Assembly: GCA_022117465.1 (NCBI GenBank)
Contig: JAHCGZ010000006.1
Location: 1-64,000 of the forward strand
Source of the DNA: Candidatus Nitrosopumilus limneticus
Lineage (GTDB): Archaea > Thermoproteota > Nitrososphaeria > Nitrososphaerales > Nitrosopumilaceae
DNA: 64,000 nt
Direction: 5' to 3'
The translations under genes and the position numbers were made by a program. This document shows, piece by piece, positions 24,262-34,199 of this stretch. Each line of letters begins with the position of its first letter. The first letter of the stretch is position 1. The notes under the pieces were generated by a model. The model was not told where the DNA came from. It saw only the letters and a program-made list of their open reading frames with translations, and did no database searches.

Positions 24262-26407
24262 TCAAGGCATGGAATCTGGGCAACCGTCAGAGTCCTTATA
24301 TTTATTCCAAGTTTCAGGTTCAGATGGACATAAATCTACTTCATCAATATATCCATCATTATCTAAATCAGTGTTTGGAACAACAGTAGATTCTGCACCA
24401 ACTAAATCAAAACATCCATCAAAATCCAATACACCATTATGATTTTCAGCTTCATCAAGACATTGATCCCATCTATCATCTACTCCATCTTTATCTGAAT
24501 CAAGTGATTGATATTTTGTAGGAATAGAAGAGAGATCATCAGAAATTATATCAGGACAGCCGTCAGTATCTTGAAATTGATTATAAATTTCTCTTTCATA
24601 TTTACATTGATCTAATGAATCAATTATTGCATCAAAGTCTGCATCAGATAACGAAGTTACAGGACCTAAATCAGGGCAACCATCAGTATCAAAATAGCCG
24701 TTATATCTTTCAGCTACTGTAGGACATGTATCCTTGTCATCTGGAATTCCATCCTCATCAGAATCATTATTGAATCTTTGATTAATTTGTGAATTTGAAA
24801 TTCCTAAAGTATCAGGACAGCCGTCATTATCTGCAAATCCATTATAATTTTCAGATTTATCAAGACATTGATCCCATCTATCATCTACTCCATCTTTATC
24901 TGAATCAGTTAATTGATAAGCGAAAGACATTACATTATCATCAAGTACGTCAGGACAGCCGTCGTCATCTGCTAACCCATTCCAAGATTCAGATACATTT
25001 GGACACAAATCTATAGCATTAGAAATTCCATCTGAATCAAAATCATATACAATAGGATCATCAGGACAACCGTCGTCATCTAAAAAGCGATTATAATTCT
25101 CGGCAACATTTGGACATGAATCTAGATTATCTAAAATTCCATCTTTGTCTGAATCTGCAGCTAATCTTTGTTGATAAAGTTTATCAGGACAGCCGTCGTC
25201 ATCTTGGAAGTTGTTGTAAGTTTCTACGGCATATTTACAACTATCAAAAATATCTAGAATTCCATCATAATCAGAATCAATTTGAGAAAGTGTATCAGGA
25301 CAGCCATCTTCATCTTGGAAGTTGTTGTAAGTTTCAGGTAATGAACATCTGTCATCATTATCTATAATTCCATCAGAATCAGAATCATTAATTATAATTT
25401 CACTAGATATTTTATCAGGACAGCCGTCTTCATCTTGGAAGTTGTTGTAAGTTTTCAGATGATGTAATGCATTTATCAACAAAATCTACTAATCCATCTT
25501 TGTCAAAATCAGTTTGAGGAATTAAATCAGGACAGCCATCTCATCTTGGAGTTATTGTAAGTTTCAGGTAATGAAATACATTTATCAAGTTTATCTAAAA
25601 TTCCATCTAAATCACGATCAACCATAATCATATTATTAGTAAATAATTGAGTTGAACGATTATCAGGACAGCCGTCGGCATCTAAAAATCCATTGTATGT
25701 TTCTTTTTCAAACTTACACATATCTATAGTATCTCTAATATCGTCAGAATCAGAATCAGAGCTACATGTTTGGATTAATATCAGGACAGCCGTCGTCATC
25801 CTCAAAGTCATTAATTCTTTCAGGCTGATTAATACATTGATCATTTACATCCAAAATTCCATCATAATCAGAATCATAAATTATAATTTCATCAGCACAT
25901 CCGTCATAATCTTCAAATCCATTCCAAGTTTCTTTTGTATTAGGGACATGTATCTAAAAAGTCTTGAACACCATCAGAATCAGAATCTATTGAAAGTGTA
26001 TCAGGACAGCCGTCTTCATCTTTAAAGTTGTTGTAAATTTCACCATTTAGTGGACAAGAATCTTGTAAGTCAGAAATACCATCTAAGTCTTGATCAAAAA
26101 CTAATTCAGAAGAATTATCATCAGGACATCCGTCTTCATCTTTAAAATTATTGAAAAATTCTCTTAATGTTGGACATTGATCAATATCATCAGGAATAGA
26201 ATCAGAATCAGTGTCTAACCATGTTTTACTTTTAGAAGGACATCCATCAATGTCGCCAAAATAATCCTCTTGTAAACGTGGACAAAGATCAATATCATCT
26301 AAAACGCCATCATTGTCAATATCAAGTGCAGCCAAAATAGGAGAAAAAGGAATACTTAGCGTAGAACCAAGTAAGACCAAAAATACTATAGCATATTTAA
26401 CTTTCAA
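24262..26407 (-). CDS. Secreted thrombospondin type-3 repeat protein (several frameshifts)
   Basis: The gene begins with a signal peptide (MKVKYAIVFLVLLGSTLS) and then consists almost wholly of calcium-binding TSP3 repeats of the type DxDxDGxxDxxDxC, each followed by an E-x-YN-x-F-x-D-x-DGCPD linker. About 15 repeats of about 45 residues alternate. Reading is broken by at least five single-base indels: an extra G at 25943-25945, an indel near 25765, missing bases near 25541 and 25550, and an extra T near 25452-25455. The intact protein would be about 715 residues. Such proteins bind many calcium ions and probably stiffen the cell envelope or mediate adhesion. Confidence 0.8.
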
Positions 26408-26524
26408 TTTACGATTTATTCGGTAATTCCAGTTATTAAATTACACTTTAATTCAATAAATGTACTATTTTCTCAAATAAGACTATCTAAATGAATTTAA
26501 GTGAATTAAGTTAAAGTTCATCGT

Positions 26525-27556
26525 ATGAGTTGTTCTGGGGAAATTGTAGATAATAATAATGAAAATCTTATTCAAATTAAACCAGCCATAGCTGCTCAAC
26601 TTAAAAAAGCAAAATATGGAGTGGCAGATCACTCAACAGTTGAATTATGTCATTGGACCAAAAAATCATTTAAACATGAAGGAAGCTGCTACAAGCACAA
26701 ATTTTATGGAATTTTAACCCATAGATGCATGGAATTTTCACCAGCTGGAATGCATTGTGAAAATCGTTGTGTATATTGTTGGAGACCTATGGAATTCTAT
26801 GATGCGATGAAAATGGAACCAGAACAAGTTGCAGAACCTGAACAAATTCTGAGAAAATTAATGGATGAAAGAAAGAAATTGATTGACGGATTTTATGGAG
26901 ATTCAAGAAATGATAATCAAAGATTAGATGAGTCATTATTACCAACACATTATGCAATTTCGCTTTCAGGTGAACCAACTATGTATCCAAAATTGCCAGA
27001 ATTAATCAAGTATCTAAAATCACTTGAAGCAACAAAATCAATTTTTCTTGTTACAAATGGACAAGAACCAGATATGATTCAAAAATTGCAAGATGAAGAT
27101 GCATTGCCAACACAATTGTATCTGTCAACAAATGCTGCAGATTATGAATCATTTATAAAAATCAACAAACCAAAATATGATGATTCATGGGAAAGATGGA
27201 ATCGTACATTAGATATGTTGAAAAATCTTGATACACGAACGGTTTTAAGAATTACGCTAATTAGAGATTACAATGATCAAAAAGAGATGATACCAGCATT
27301 TGCAGATATGTTTAGAAAAGCAAGTCCTCACTTTATTGAAATTAAATCATATATGCACATCGGACGTTCAACAAATAGACTTGAACACAAAAATATGCTC
27401 GAAATGTATGAAGTAAAAAAATTTAGTGAAGAAATAGCTAAACAAAGTAAAATATTTTCAGTGATGGATGAGAGTCTAGTTTCAAGAATATCAATTTTAC
27501 AAAATAATGTGAGATTTATAGATCGTTACATCTCTACTTATGCAAATACCAATTAG
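26525..27556 (+). CDS. taw1: tRNA 4-demethylwyosine synthase
   Basis: Taw1 (archaeal TYW1) is a radical SAM enzyme that condenses N1-methylguanosine at position 37 of tRNA-Phe with pyruvate. The radical SAM cluster motif is C78-x3-C82-x2-C85. A second [4Fe-4S] cluster is provided by C42, C55 and C68, with the x12/x12 spacing seen in characterised archaeal Taw1. Length (343 aa) fits. It overlaps the convergent rdgB gene by 23 bases at the 3-prime end. The neighbourhood contains several other tRNA-modification genes. Confidence 0.95.
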   Translation: MSCSGEIVDNNNENLIQIKPAIAAQLKKAKYGVADHSTVELCHWTKKSFKHEGSCYKHKFYGILTHRCMEFSPAGMHCENRCVYCWRPMEFYDAMKMEPEQVAEPEQILRKLMDERKKLIDGFYGDSRNDNQRLDESLLPTHYAISLSGEPTMYPKLPELIKYLKSLEATKSIFLVTNGQEPDMIQKLQDEDALPTQLYLSTNAADYESFIKINKPKYDDSWERWNRTLDMLKNLDTRTVLRITLIRDYNDQKEMIPAFADMFRKASPHFIEIKSYMHIGRSTNRLEHKNMLEMYEVKKFSEEIAKQSKIFSVMDESLVSRISILQNNVRFIDRYISTYANTN

Positions 27557-28082
27557 AAAATTTTTTTAGTGCTTTGTATCTGTGTGAAATATTATTTTTA
27601 TCAATTAATTCAGCATAAGTATTTTTTTTATTTTTTGGAATAAATATTGGATCAAATCCCCAACCTTCACCTTTTTGAGATTTAGATATACTACCAGTAA
27701 GTTTTCCTTCAAAAGATTGAAAATTATTTTTATCATAATATATTATAGTTGAGATAAATTTTGCACTTCTATTCTTCTTCAATAAATTAATAATTCCTTG
27801 ATTACCAATAGTTTTTTGTACATATGAAGAGTAGGGACCAGGAAATCCATCTAGAGAATTAATATGTAAAATATCATCTTCAATAATCAAAGGTTTTTTA
27901 CATTTTGAAAATGCATCCTGGGCTTTTTTAATTGCAATTTCTTTAATAGAATTTGATTGTATTTCTTCTAAATTTAATTTAGAAAATTGAATTTGTATTC
28001 CAAAAGAATTTAAAATTTTTTTAACCTCTATGAATTTATGAGTATTTGATGATACAAAAAGTAGATCAGACAACTTGGGCAT
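27534..28082 (-). CDS. rdgB: XTP/dITP pyrophosphatase (HAM1/RdgB)
   Basis: Removes non-canonical purine nucleotides such as XTP and dITP. The 182-aa protein from MPKLSDLLFVSSNTHKF has the SxNxxK substrate motif (VSSNTHK), the catalytic acidic IIEDD segment near residue 67 and the GFPGPYSSY loop. GEGWGFDPIF (about 142-151) is the C-terminal signature. The start at 28082 is preferred; it overlaps the end of bud32 by 17 bases, indicating coupling with the KEOPS kinase, a common archaeal pairing. Confidence 0.9.
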   Translation of the reverse strand: MPKLSDLLFVSSNTHKFIEVKKILNSFGIQIQFSKLNLEEIQSNSIKEIAIKKAQDAFSKCKKPLIIEDDILHINSLDGFPGPYSSYVQKTIGNQGIINLLKKNRSAKFISTIIYYDKNNFQSFEGKLTGSISKSQKGEGWGFDPIFIPKNKKNTYAELIDKNNISHRYKALKKFSNWYLHK

Positions 28083-28692
28083 ACCTACCACGACTTTCAA
28101 TATCAGAAACTAATTTTACTATTTTACTCTGATAAGCGATTCCAACTACAGATTTGTACCCTATTAGAAAATTTTTCCAAGAAGATTTCATAATTTTTGC
28201 ATGCGCACTGTTAAGAATTTCTTTAATTAATCGTAAATCAACTGCATGATCTTCAGGTTTTATCGTATTTTGAGAAAGACCAAAATCAATCATGTAAATA
28301 ATATTTTTAAATAAAATAAAATTGGATGTTGTTAAATCTCCATGCATAACTCCATTTTTATGTAAAAGTCCAACTAATCTACCAATTTCTGTAGATACTT
28401 TAACAATTTTTGATTCAGGTAAATCATGCACAGACTTTCCAGGAATTTCTTGCATTACAATCATACTTTTTTCTAGATTAACAAAATAAACAAGTGGTGA
28501 AGGTATTCCAAAAGATTTTACTTGAGAGAGTACTTGTGATTCTTTAATTGTACGTTGTTTACGTATTTTTGAATCAAGTAGAGAATTTCTATAACTTTTA
28601 ATTTTTCTAATTTTAAAAATAGATTTAGAATTATTCCACATACCTGTGTAGATATCAGCCTCAGCACCTTTTTTTATTAATTTCACTAGCAT
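28066..28692 (-). CDS. bud32: KEOPS kinase/ATPase Bud32
   Basis: Bud32 is the atypical kinase of the KEOPS complex and acts as an ATPase during t6A formation. In 208 residues it has an invariant Lys (K27), the catalytic HGDLTTSN (117-124) and the magnesium-binding DFG (136-138). Short length without an activation segment is typical. Its 3-prime end overlaps rdgB. kae1 lies 352 bases upstream on the same strand, separated by a small gene on the other strand. Confidence 0.95.
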   Translation of the reverse strand: MLVKLIKKGAEADIYTGMWNNSKSIFKIRKIKSYRNSLLDSKIRKQRTIKESQVLSQVKSFGIPSPLVYFVNLEKSMIVMQEIPGKSVHDLPESKIVKVSTEIGRLVGLLHKNGVMHGDLTTSNFILFKNIIYMIDFGLSQNTIKPEDHAVDLRLIKEILNSAHAKIMKSSWKNFLIGYKSVVGIAYQSKIVKLVSDIESRGRYAQVV

Positions 28693-28723
28693 TATATCTA
28701 AAAGAATTCAATAAAAGTTATTC

Positions 28724-29050
28724 ATGGAAGATGGTGAAAAAAGAATAAAACAAGAAGACTGTAATGAGGATAATTTAGGTCCAGGCATTTTAACATTAAC
28801 AAATAAGAGATTAGCCTTTGATAAAACAAAATCAAGAATAATGGATTTTACAAAACACATGGGTGAAACTATACTTGATGTTCCATTAGAAAATGTAGTA
28901 AAAACATGGAAGGAGGGATTATTCATAAAAAAAGTATGTTTTACAGCAAAAATGAATGATGCTGAACAGACATACAAATTTGGAGTTTTTAATACAAAAG
29001 GCTGGGTAAAAAGTATAGAACAAACAATAGAAGAAAAAGATTCTCAATAA
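28724..29050 (+). CDS. Conserved hypothetical PH/GRAM-like protein
   Basis: A 108-aa protein predicted to be a small beta-barrel with a C-terminal helix, resembling bacterial and archaeal PH-like (GRAM) domains: PGILTLTNKRLAFDKTKSR gives two early strands and KGWVKSIEQTIEEKDSQ the final helix. A TATA element (ATTATATCT, 28692-28700) is 27 bases upstream, giving a leaderless transcript. It lies on the opposite strand between bud32 and kae1, whose end it overlaps by 7 bases. Role unknown. Confidence 0.6.
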   Translation: MEDGEKRIKQEDCNEDNLGPGILTLTNKRLAFDKTKSRIMDFTKHMGETILDVPLENVVKTWKEGLFIKKVCFTAKMNDAEQTYKFGVFNTKGWVKSIEQTIEEKDSQ

Positions 29051-30027
29051 TCAACTACAACTGTATCTAATCTCCAAGATTGAGTTACAAATGTATCCTT
29101 TAGTGAAACACCTTTTTTAACTTGTGATTCTAAAAGTCCAGTCCAACATATTTGACTACCACAATCTCCAGAATACTTTAGTGGTACAACATATAATTTA
29201 CAACCATGTCTTTTACATACATCTTTTAACATTTCAGATAATCGTTTGTTAGCTGCAACACCACCAACAATCATTAATTCTTTTTTAGATGTAAATGATA
29301 ATGCACGTTCTACAGTTTCACTAATCATTGCAAAAGCAGTTTCTTGAAGAGAATAACATGCATCAACTTTACTTTTTTTAGAAATTGGTTTTGTTGCAGA
29401 AAGTAATCCAGAAAATGATACATCATTTCCTTTAACAGAATATGGTAATGGAATATAATTTGTAGAAGTAGATGCTAATTCTTCAATATTTTTTCCACAA
29501 GGAGATGCAAAACCAATTGATCTACCAAATTGATCAAGTAATTGACCTAATGTAATATCTAATGTTTCACCAAAAACTCTCCACTGTTTATCAAGAAAGG
29601 ACAAAAGCATTGTATGACCACCAGAAACTAAAAGAACCAAAGGATCACGTGAACCAGTAAGTAATTTTCCTAATTCAATATGACCGATTGCATGATTTAC
29701 AGGATAAATTGGAATTTTATAAAAAGAAGATAAAGATCTTGCAACTACAGCACCAACTCGAAGACAAGGACCCAATCCAGGTCCAGCAGAATATGAAATA
29801 ATATCTAAATCTTGAACAGATACATTTGCTTCTTTAAGACATTCAGACAATACAATAGAACTATTTTCAATATGATGACGAGATGCCTCTCTAGGATGAA
29901 TACCTTCACCAGCTTCAGGTCGAAAAATTCTTCTTACATCAGAAAGAATTTTACCTTTTTTACCTTTTTTTTCAATTATTGCACAAGAAAATGTATGTGC
30001 AGTACTTTCAATTCCTAAACCAATCAT
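29044..30027 (-). CDS. kae1: KEOPS subunit Kae1, tRNA threonylcarbamoyltransferase
   Basis: Kae1 transfers the threonylcarbamoyl group to A37 of ANN-decoding tRNAs. The 327-aa protein is an ASKHA-fold metalloenzyme. The iron/zinc-binding HPREASRHH is at residues 44-52 and IYPVNHAIGH near 115 provides another ligand region. LVLLVSGGHTML near residue 132 is the nucleotide motif. It is followed on the same strand by bud32. Its start is one base from the stop of ychF, so they are likely cotranscribed. Confidence 0.95.
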   Translation of the reverse strand: MIGLGIESTAHTFSCAIIEKKGKKGKILSDVRRIFRPEAGEGIHPREASRHHIENSSIVLSECLKEANVSVQDLDIISYSAGPGLGPCLRVGAVVARSLSSFYKIPIYPVNHAIGHIELGKLLTGSRDPLVLLVSGGHTMLLSFLDKQWRVFGETLDITLGQLLDQFGRSIGFASPCGKNIEELASTSTNYIPLPYSVKGNDVSFSGLLSATKPISKKSKVDACYSLQETAFAMISETVERALSFTSKKELMIVGGVAANKRLSEMLKDVCKRHGCKLYVVPLKYSGDCGSQICWTGLLESQVKKGVSLKDTFVTQSWRLDTVVVDY

Positions 30028-30028
30028 A

Positions 30029-31216
30029 TTATCCCCTACTTAATGTGGATACAATTTTTATCACATCTCCGTGTTTTAATTTTTGATCACCGCTGATTCG
30101 TTGTTTAGTTTTACAGTCTATTGCATGCAAAAAGCCTTTTGCAATATCAGCATGAATTAAACCTGCCAAATCTTTAGCAGTAGAATTTTTTGAAAGTAAT
30201 TTTGTATCAGGAAAAATCACACCATCTTTGTTAGTAAATTTAGATTCATCCTCTACAGGATAAACAACAATTAGATTTAGAGAATCAAACACTGCAGTAT
30301 TTAGAATTTTTTGAATTCCAGTAGACGGAATTTTAGAAAAAATTTTACTAACTAGATCAAGTGCCTTTTGTTGTGGAATAGGAATTTCTTTATCGCCATT
30401 AATTTTAAATCCATTATCTCCAGAGTTATAATTTATGATTCCAGCCTTTGTAGCTTTTCTTAATAATAATTCTGTTTCAGCACTACAAGGAATTACTTGA
30501 TCTGAAATTTTTGTAAGAATACCAAGATCTGGACAAAGATCCGCCTTGTTTGCAGCAATAATCATTGGTTTAGTATTTTTTCGTAATTCTTTAACAAAAT
30601 TTTCAATGTCAGAATTAATCCATTCTTTTGGATTTCTAGTAATAAGACCTTGTTTTTTTAATACTAATTGAATTTGAAAATCCTTAATTCCTAATCCACT
30701 GAATCTTTTTGTAATTCCATCAGTTAAGTTTGATCGTTTTTGATCTATCTCACGAGATATCTTATCCCATTCTCTTTTAAGAATATCAATAAACCATTGA
30801 TCAAATTCATCTTGTACAAATGCAATATCTTCTAAAGGATCATGTACTCCAACAGCTACTGGCTGTCCTTGAATATCTGTAGTACCTGCAATATCAACAA
30901 CATGAATTAAAATTTCAGCTTGTCTTGCATCGTCAAGAAATTGATTACCCAATCCCTTTCCCTCATGAGCGCCTGGAACTAAACCAGCAACATCAATTAA
31001 TTTTACTGGAATTAATCTAATACCATTAATACATAATGGATTGTTATGTTTAACATCAAAGTGTTTACAAGCACAATCAGATTGTACGTATGCAACACCA
31101 ATGTTTGGTTCAATTGTTGTAAATGGAAAATTACCACAAGCTACAGGTGTTTCAGTTGCAGCTGAAAAAAATGTAGATTTTCCAACATTTGCTTTTCCAA
31201 TTATTCCAATTTGCAT
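30029..31216 (-). CDS. YchF/Obg-like GTP-binding ATPase
   Basis: About 395 residues from MQIGIIGKANVGKST. P-loop motif is GKANVGKST, G3-like DVAGLV, and NKAD as the G4 motif near 240. The C-terminal TGS domain (residues 315-395) is an RNA- and ribosome-binding module. YchF family members bind ATP as well as GTP and interact with the ribosome. The start is placed three residues after an alternative Met at 31225. The archaeal variant includes a long central helical domain, as here. Confidence 0.85.
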   Translation of the reverse strand: MQIGIIGKANVGKSTFFSAATETPVACGNFPFTTIEPNIGVAYVQSDCACKHFDVKHNNPLCINGIRLIPVKLIDVAGLVPGAHEGKGLGNQFLDDARQAEILIHVVDIAGTTDIQGQPVAVGVHDPLEDIAFVQDEFDQWFIDILKREWDKISREIDQKRSNLTDGITKRFSGLGIKDFQIQLVLKKQGLITRNPKEWINSDIENFVKELRKNTKPMIIAANKADLCPDLGILTKISDQVIPCSAETELLLRKATKAGIINYNSGDNGFKINGDKEIPIPQQKALDLVSKIFSKIPSTGIQKILNTAVFDSLNLIVVYPVEDESKFTNKDGVIFPDTKLLSKNSTAKDLAGLIHADIAKGFLHAIDCKTKQRISGDQKLKHGDVIKIVSTLSRG

Positions 31217-31288
31217 TACACACAAAAAGGCAATTCTACATATTAGTATTACAGAAATCGTTTAATTTAGTTCTAATAATTTGATATT

Positions 31289-31837
31289 ATGTCAATAGTA
31301 ATAACTGGAAATCCAGGTGTTGGTAAACATACAATTACAAAAAAAATTTCAGAAATACTGAATTATCCAATAATTGATATCAACATTTTTGCAAAAAATT
31401 TAGGATTGTTTGAAAAAAATGAAAATACAAATGATGTGGATACTCAAAAACTTGCAAAAATTATCACGAATGAAAAATTAAATGGAAAAATAATTGTAGG
31501 TCATTTAGCACCATATGTTTTGAAAAAAAATCAAATAGAAATAATTATAATATTAAGAAGAAATCCTTATGAGTTAGAATCAGTGTATAAAGAAAGAAAT
31601 TATTCAGAAATTAAAATTAAAGAAAACATAGGTAGTGAGATCTTAGGAATTATTAGTCACGATACAATTAAAAAATTTGAAGAAAAAGCATTTCAAATAG
31701 ATGTGAGCAAACAAAGTATAGAAAAAGTAGTTGAAAAAGTGTTAGAAGTTATTTCCAAAAAAGAAGGTAATGAAGAAGTTGATTGGTTAAATCTAGTAAC
31801 AAAAAATAATGATTTAAAAAAATTTTTTACTCATTGA
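31289..31837 (+). CDS. Adenylate kinase 6/Fap7-like NTPase
   Basis: A 182-aa P-loop kinase. The Walker A GNPGVGKHT (7-15) has the substitution of Ser by His seen in many AK6/Fap7 proteins. The LRRNPYELESVYKERNYSEIKIKENIGSE block (about 90-118) is the NMP-binding and lid motif of this family. Fap7 homologues assist maturation of the small ribosomal subunit and have adenylate kinase activity. It lies divergent from ychF. Confidence 0.8.
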   Translation: MSIVITGNPGVGKHTITKKISEILNYPIIDINIFAKNLGLFEKNENTNDVDTQKLAKIITNEKLNGKIIVGHLAPYVLKKNQIEIIIILRRNPYELESVYKERNYSEIKIKENIGSEILGIISHDTIKKFEEKAFQIDVSKQSIEKVVEKVLEVISKKEGNEEVDWLNLVTKNNDLKKFFTH

Positions 31838-31868
31838 TTAAATAACACCTGTAATTTTCTCTAATTAC

Positions 31869-33378
31869 TTGTTTGAAATTATTAAAACAGATCTAGCAGG
31901 AAGAATAGGAATAATGTATACAAATCATGGTAAGATACAGACACCAGCTTTTGTTCCTGTTATTCATCCAGTAAAACAAACAATACCATCAAAAAAATTA
32001 AAGAAATTGGTTTTGATGTTGTTATTACAAATGCATACATTACAAAAAATAATTATGGTGATGAAGCAATTAAAAAGGAATTCATAATATAATAGATTTT
32101 GATAAATCAATAATGACAGATTCTGGAGGATATCAGGTGCTAGAGTATGGTGACCTTGAAGTATTACCATCAGATATGGCAAATTTTGAAACAGGAATAT
32201 TAACTGATTTTGCAATTCCATTAGATAAACCAACAGGTTATGGATTACCAATTAAAAAAGCTGAAGCGTATGTGAAACACACACTTGCAGTTTGTAAAGA
32301 AACTTTAGACAACAGTAAGGATAACGGACAAATTTGGATTGGTCCAATTCAGGGAGGAGAACATTTTGAGCTTGTAGCAAAATCTACAAAGGCATTAATC
32401 GATATGGGTTTTCAAATGTTAGCATTAGGAAGTCCAGTTGAATTTATGGAATCATATGAATATAGATTATTAGCACAAATGATTGTATCTGCAAAAAAAC
32501 AAATGCCAGAATCAGTACCACTACATCTTTTTGGAGCAGGTCATCCACTAACAATACCATTTGCAATTGCATTAGGTTGTGATTCATTTGATTCAGCTTC
32601 ATACATGTTGTATGCTAAACAATTAAGATACATCACAGATGATGGAACAAGACATCTATTAGATATTGAAATATTTCCATGTAATTGTGAAATATGTACA
32701 AAGTATACGCCTAACCAATTACGTCAATTAGAAGATACCTTAAAAATTAATGAATTAGCAATTCATAATCTATATGCGATTAAACTAGAAGTAGACAAAG
32801 TAAAACAGGCAATTTATGAAGGAAGATTATGGGAATATGTCATAAAAAAGGCAAGAGCACATCCAAAATTATTTGAAATGATTGAAGTAATGACAGAAAA
32901 TTCTGAATTTTTAGGTTTAGGTACACCAAAATTTAAAGAAAGAGCAATTTTTCTATACAGTAAAGAGGATCAATACCGTCCAGAAGTGCAATCATTTCAT
33001 AAAATAGTTAGAAAGTTCAAATCAAAGAAAAAGAAATTACTAATAACAAAAGAATCCAACACAAAACCCGGATATTTATCTCAACAATATTTATCTTTAA
33101 AAAAGAAAGTTAGAGAATTTGAGACATATCAAATATGTCAATATAATCCACATATGGGATTAATTCCAATTGAAATTTCAGATATATTTCCTGCTGCACA
33201 TCATGAAACTTCTAGAATTAAATATGATCCAAAAGAGTTTACTGAATTTCAAAAAACATGGGAAGACTTTTTTAAGAAAAATAAATTTTCAGAGATTCAT
33301 TATGATAAAAAGGATAAATTTTTAGGATATTTTGTAAAAACATTGCCAAAAGAAATTAAGAAAAAATCATTTGGGTAA
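31869..33378 (+). CDS. tgtA: Archaeal tRNA-guanine transglycosylase (two frameshifts)
   Basis: TgtA exchanges guanine 15 in tRNA for preQ0, the first step of archaeosine synthesis. The 5-prime part (TTG start, FEIIKTDLAGRIGIMYTNHG) and the main part (MTDSGGYQ with catalytic Asp, GPIQGG near residue 155, and the CNCEICTKY zinc motif) are in different frames. Two one-base deletions, one in the A-tract at 31991-31997 and one at GG 32077-32078, restore ITNAYITKNNYGDEAIKKGI. The C-terminal part has about 120 residues beyond the catalytic domain and no recognisable PUA domain. Sequencing error is the simplest explanation of the breaks. Confidence 0.9.
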
Positions 33379-33430
33379 AAAAATTAATTTAATAAATAAA
33401 AATAAAAAGAATGTGCTAAAAGATTCAGCC

Positions 33431-33733
33431 TTATAGTGCTGCGTCTTCTGCCCAACCTTTGATGAAGATACCGTTTTTGTGAAGAGGTACTGGTTGTCCA
33501 GCAGTGTAATTCATTGGTCTCATCCAAAAGATTGATTTTGTTGGGCATACACCTATGCATGCACCATCAGAAATACATCTTTCTGGGTAGAAAACAAATG
33601 CTTTACCTCTTTTCCAGCCTTCAACAGGTTTTACTCTAAGGACATCTGGACCAAGTGTTGTACAGATTTCGACACATAGTGCGCATCCGATACATCTTTG
33701 TTCGTCAATGTCTGGAAGTATTGCTATTGGCAT
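33431..33733 (-). CDS. Dicluster-type ferredoxin with Asp in second motif
   Basis: A 100-aa protein with two iron-sulfur motifs. The first is C14-x2-C17-x2-C20-x3-C24 and is complete, though the usual Pro after the last Cys is Thr. The second is C53-x2-D56-x2-C59-x3-C63-P, with Asp replacing the second Cys, as in some archaeal ferredoxins that carry an Asp-ligated [4Fe-4S] or a [3Fe-4S] cluster. It likely transfers electrons in the cytoplasm. A TATA-like GGTTTAAATAGG (about 33758-33768) lies about 30 bases upstream. Confidence 0.9.
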   Translation of the reverse strand: MPIAILPDIDEQRCIGCALCVEICTTLGPDVLRVKPVEGWKRGKAFVFYPERCISDGACIGVCPTKSIFWMRPMNYTAGQPVPLHKNGIFIKGWAEDAAL

Positions 33734-33768
33734 TACAAAAATAAATTGTCTATATTCCTATTTAAACC

Positions 33769-33870
33769 ATGATTGAATATCATAACTCTGTTATGAAAAT
33801 GATCGAAGAAAAACATATGCGTAAAATCGAGAATCAAAAATATAAAAAACAAAAAGTTAACGTGATGTAG
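33769..33870 (+). CDS. Possible small basic protein, 33 aa
   Basis: ATG 33769 to TAG 33870 encodes a short Lys/Glu-rich helix, MIEYHNSVMKMIEEKHMRKIENQKYKKQ. It occupies the gap between the ferredoxin and 70-aa gene, on the opposite strand. No convincing upstream TATA element of its own was found, because the one near 33763 fits the ferredoxin. Codon content is compatible with coding, but a random frame in AT-rich DNA cannot be excluded. Confidence 0.3.
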   Translation: MIEYHNSVMKMIEEKHMRKIENQKYKKQKVNVM

Positions 33871-33874
33871 ACGT

Positions 33875-34087
33875 TTATTTTCTCATTGCGTCAATTTGAC
33901 CAGAGGTTACCCAATCAAGTAATTCTGCAGATGATGGATTAAGTTCTGCTTTCTTATTCATAAGATTGTTAACCCAAATCCAGTTGATCTGGTTTAGAAG
34001 TACTTTGTTTCCTTCATCGCCTGCACGAGTTTTTTTTACGACAGCTTGATCTTGTTGAGCTATCCACTGAGCATAGGTTCTTCCCAT
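33875..34087 (-). CDS. Conserved hypothetical protein, 70 aa
   Basis: A 70-aa soluble protein rich in Gln, Asn, Lys and Trp, MGRTYAQWIAQQDQAVVKKTRAGDEGNKVLL. Composition and strong codon bias suggest high expression. A TATA-like CTTTAATT (about 34112-34119) sits about 28 bases upstream. No named family. Neighbouring genes (ferredoxin, RNase J-like) do not explain it. Possibly a small nucleic-acid- or protein-binding factor. Confidence 0.6.
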   Translation of the reverse strand: MGRTYAQWIAQQDQAVVKKTRAGDEGNKVLLNQINWIWVNNLMNKKAELNPSSAELLDWVTSGQIDAMRK

Positions 34088-34199
34088 GAGGATCCCTTCT
34101 TAGCTGTCACTAATTAAAGCTTGTGTCGATTCTATACAAAAAATAATGATAGAAAATCTTCTAAAAAGGTTTTAAGGTCTATGAAAATGCCAGTAATTC

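Noticed and set aside
24789-25367. Plus-strand frames rich in His, Tyr and Gln with periodic similarity
   Set aside because: They are antisense readings of the TSP3 repeats; the periodicity comes from the repeat DNA.
24262-26407. Possible CRISPR-like direct repeats
   Set aside because: The regular repetition is protein-coding TSP3 repeats with variable spacing and a calcium motif in each unit, not identical repeats with unique spacers.
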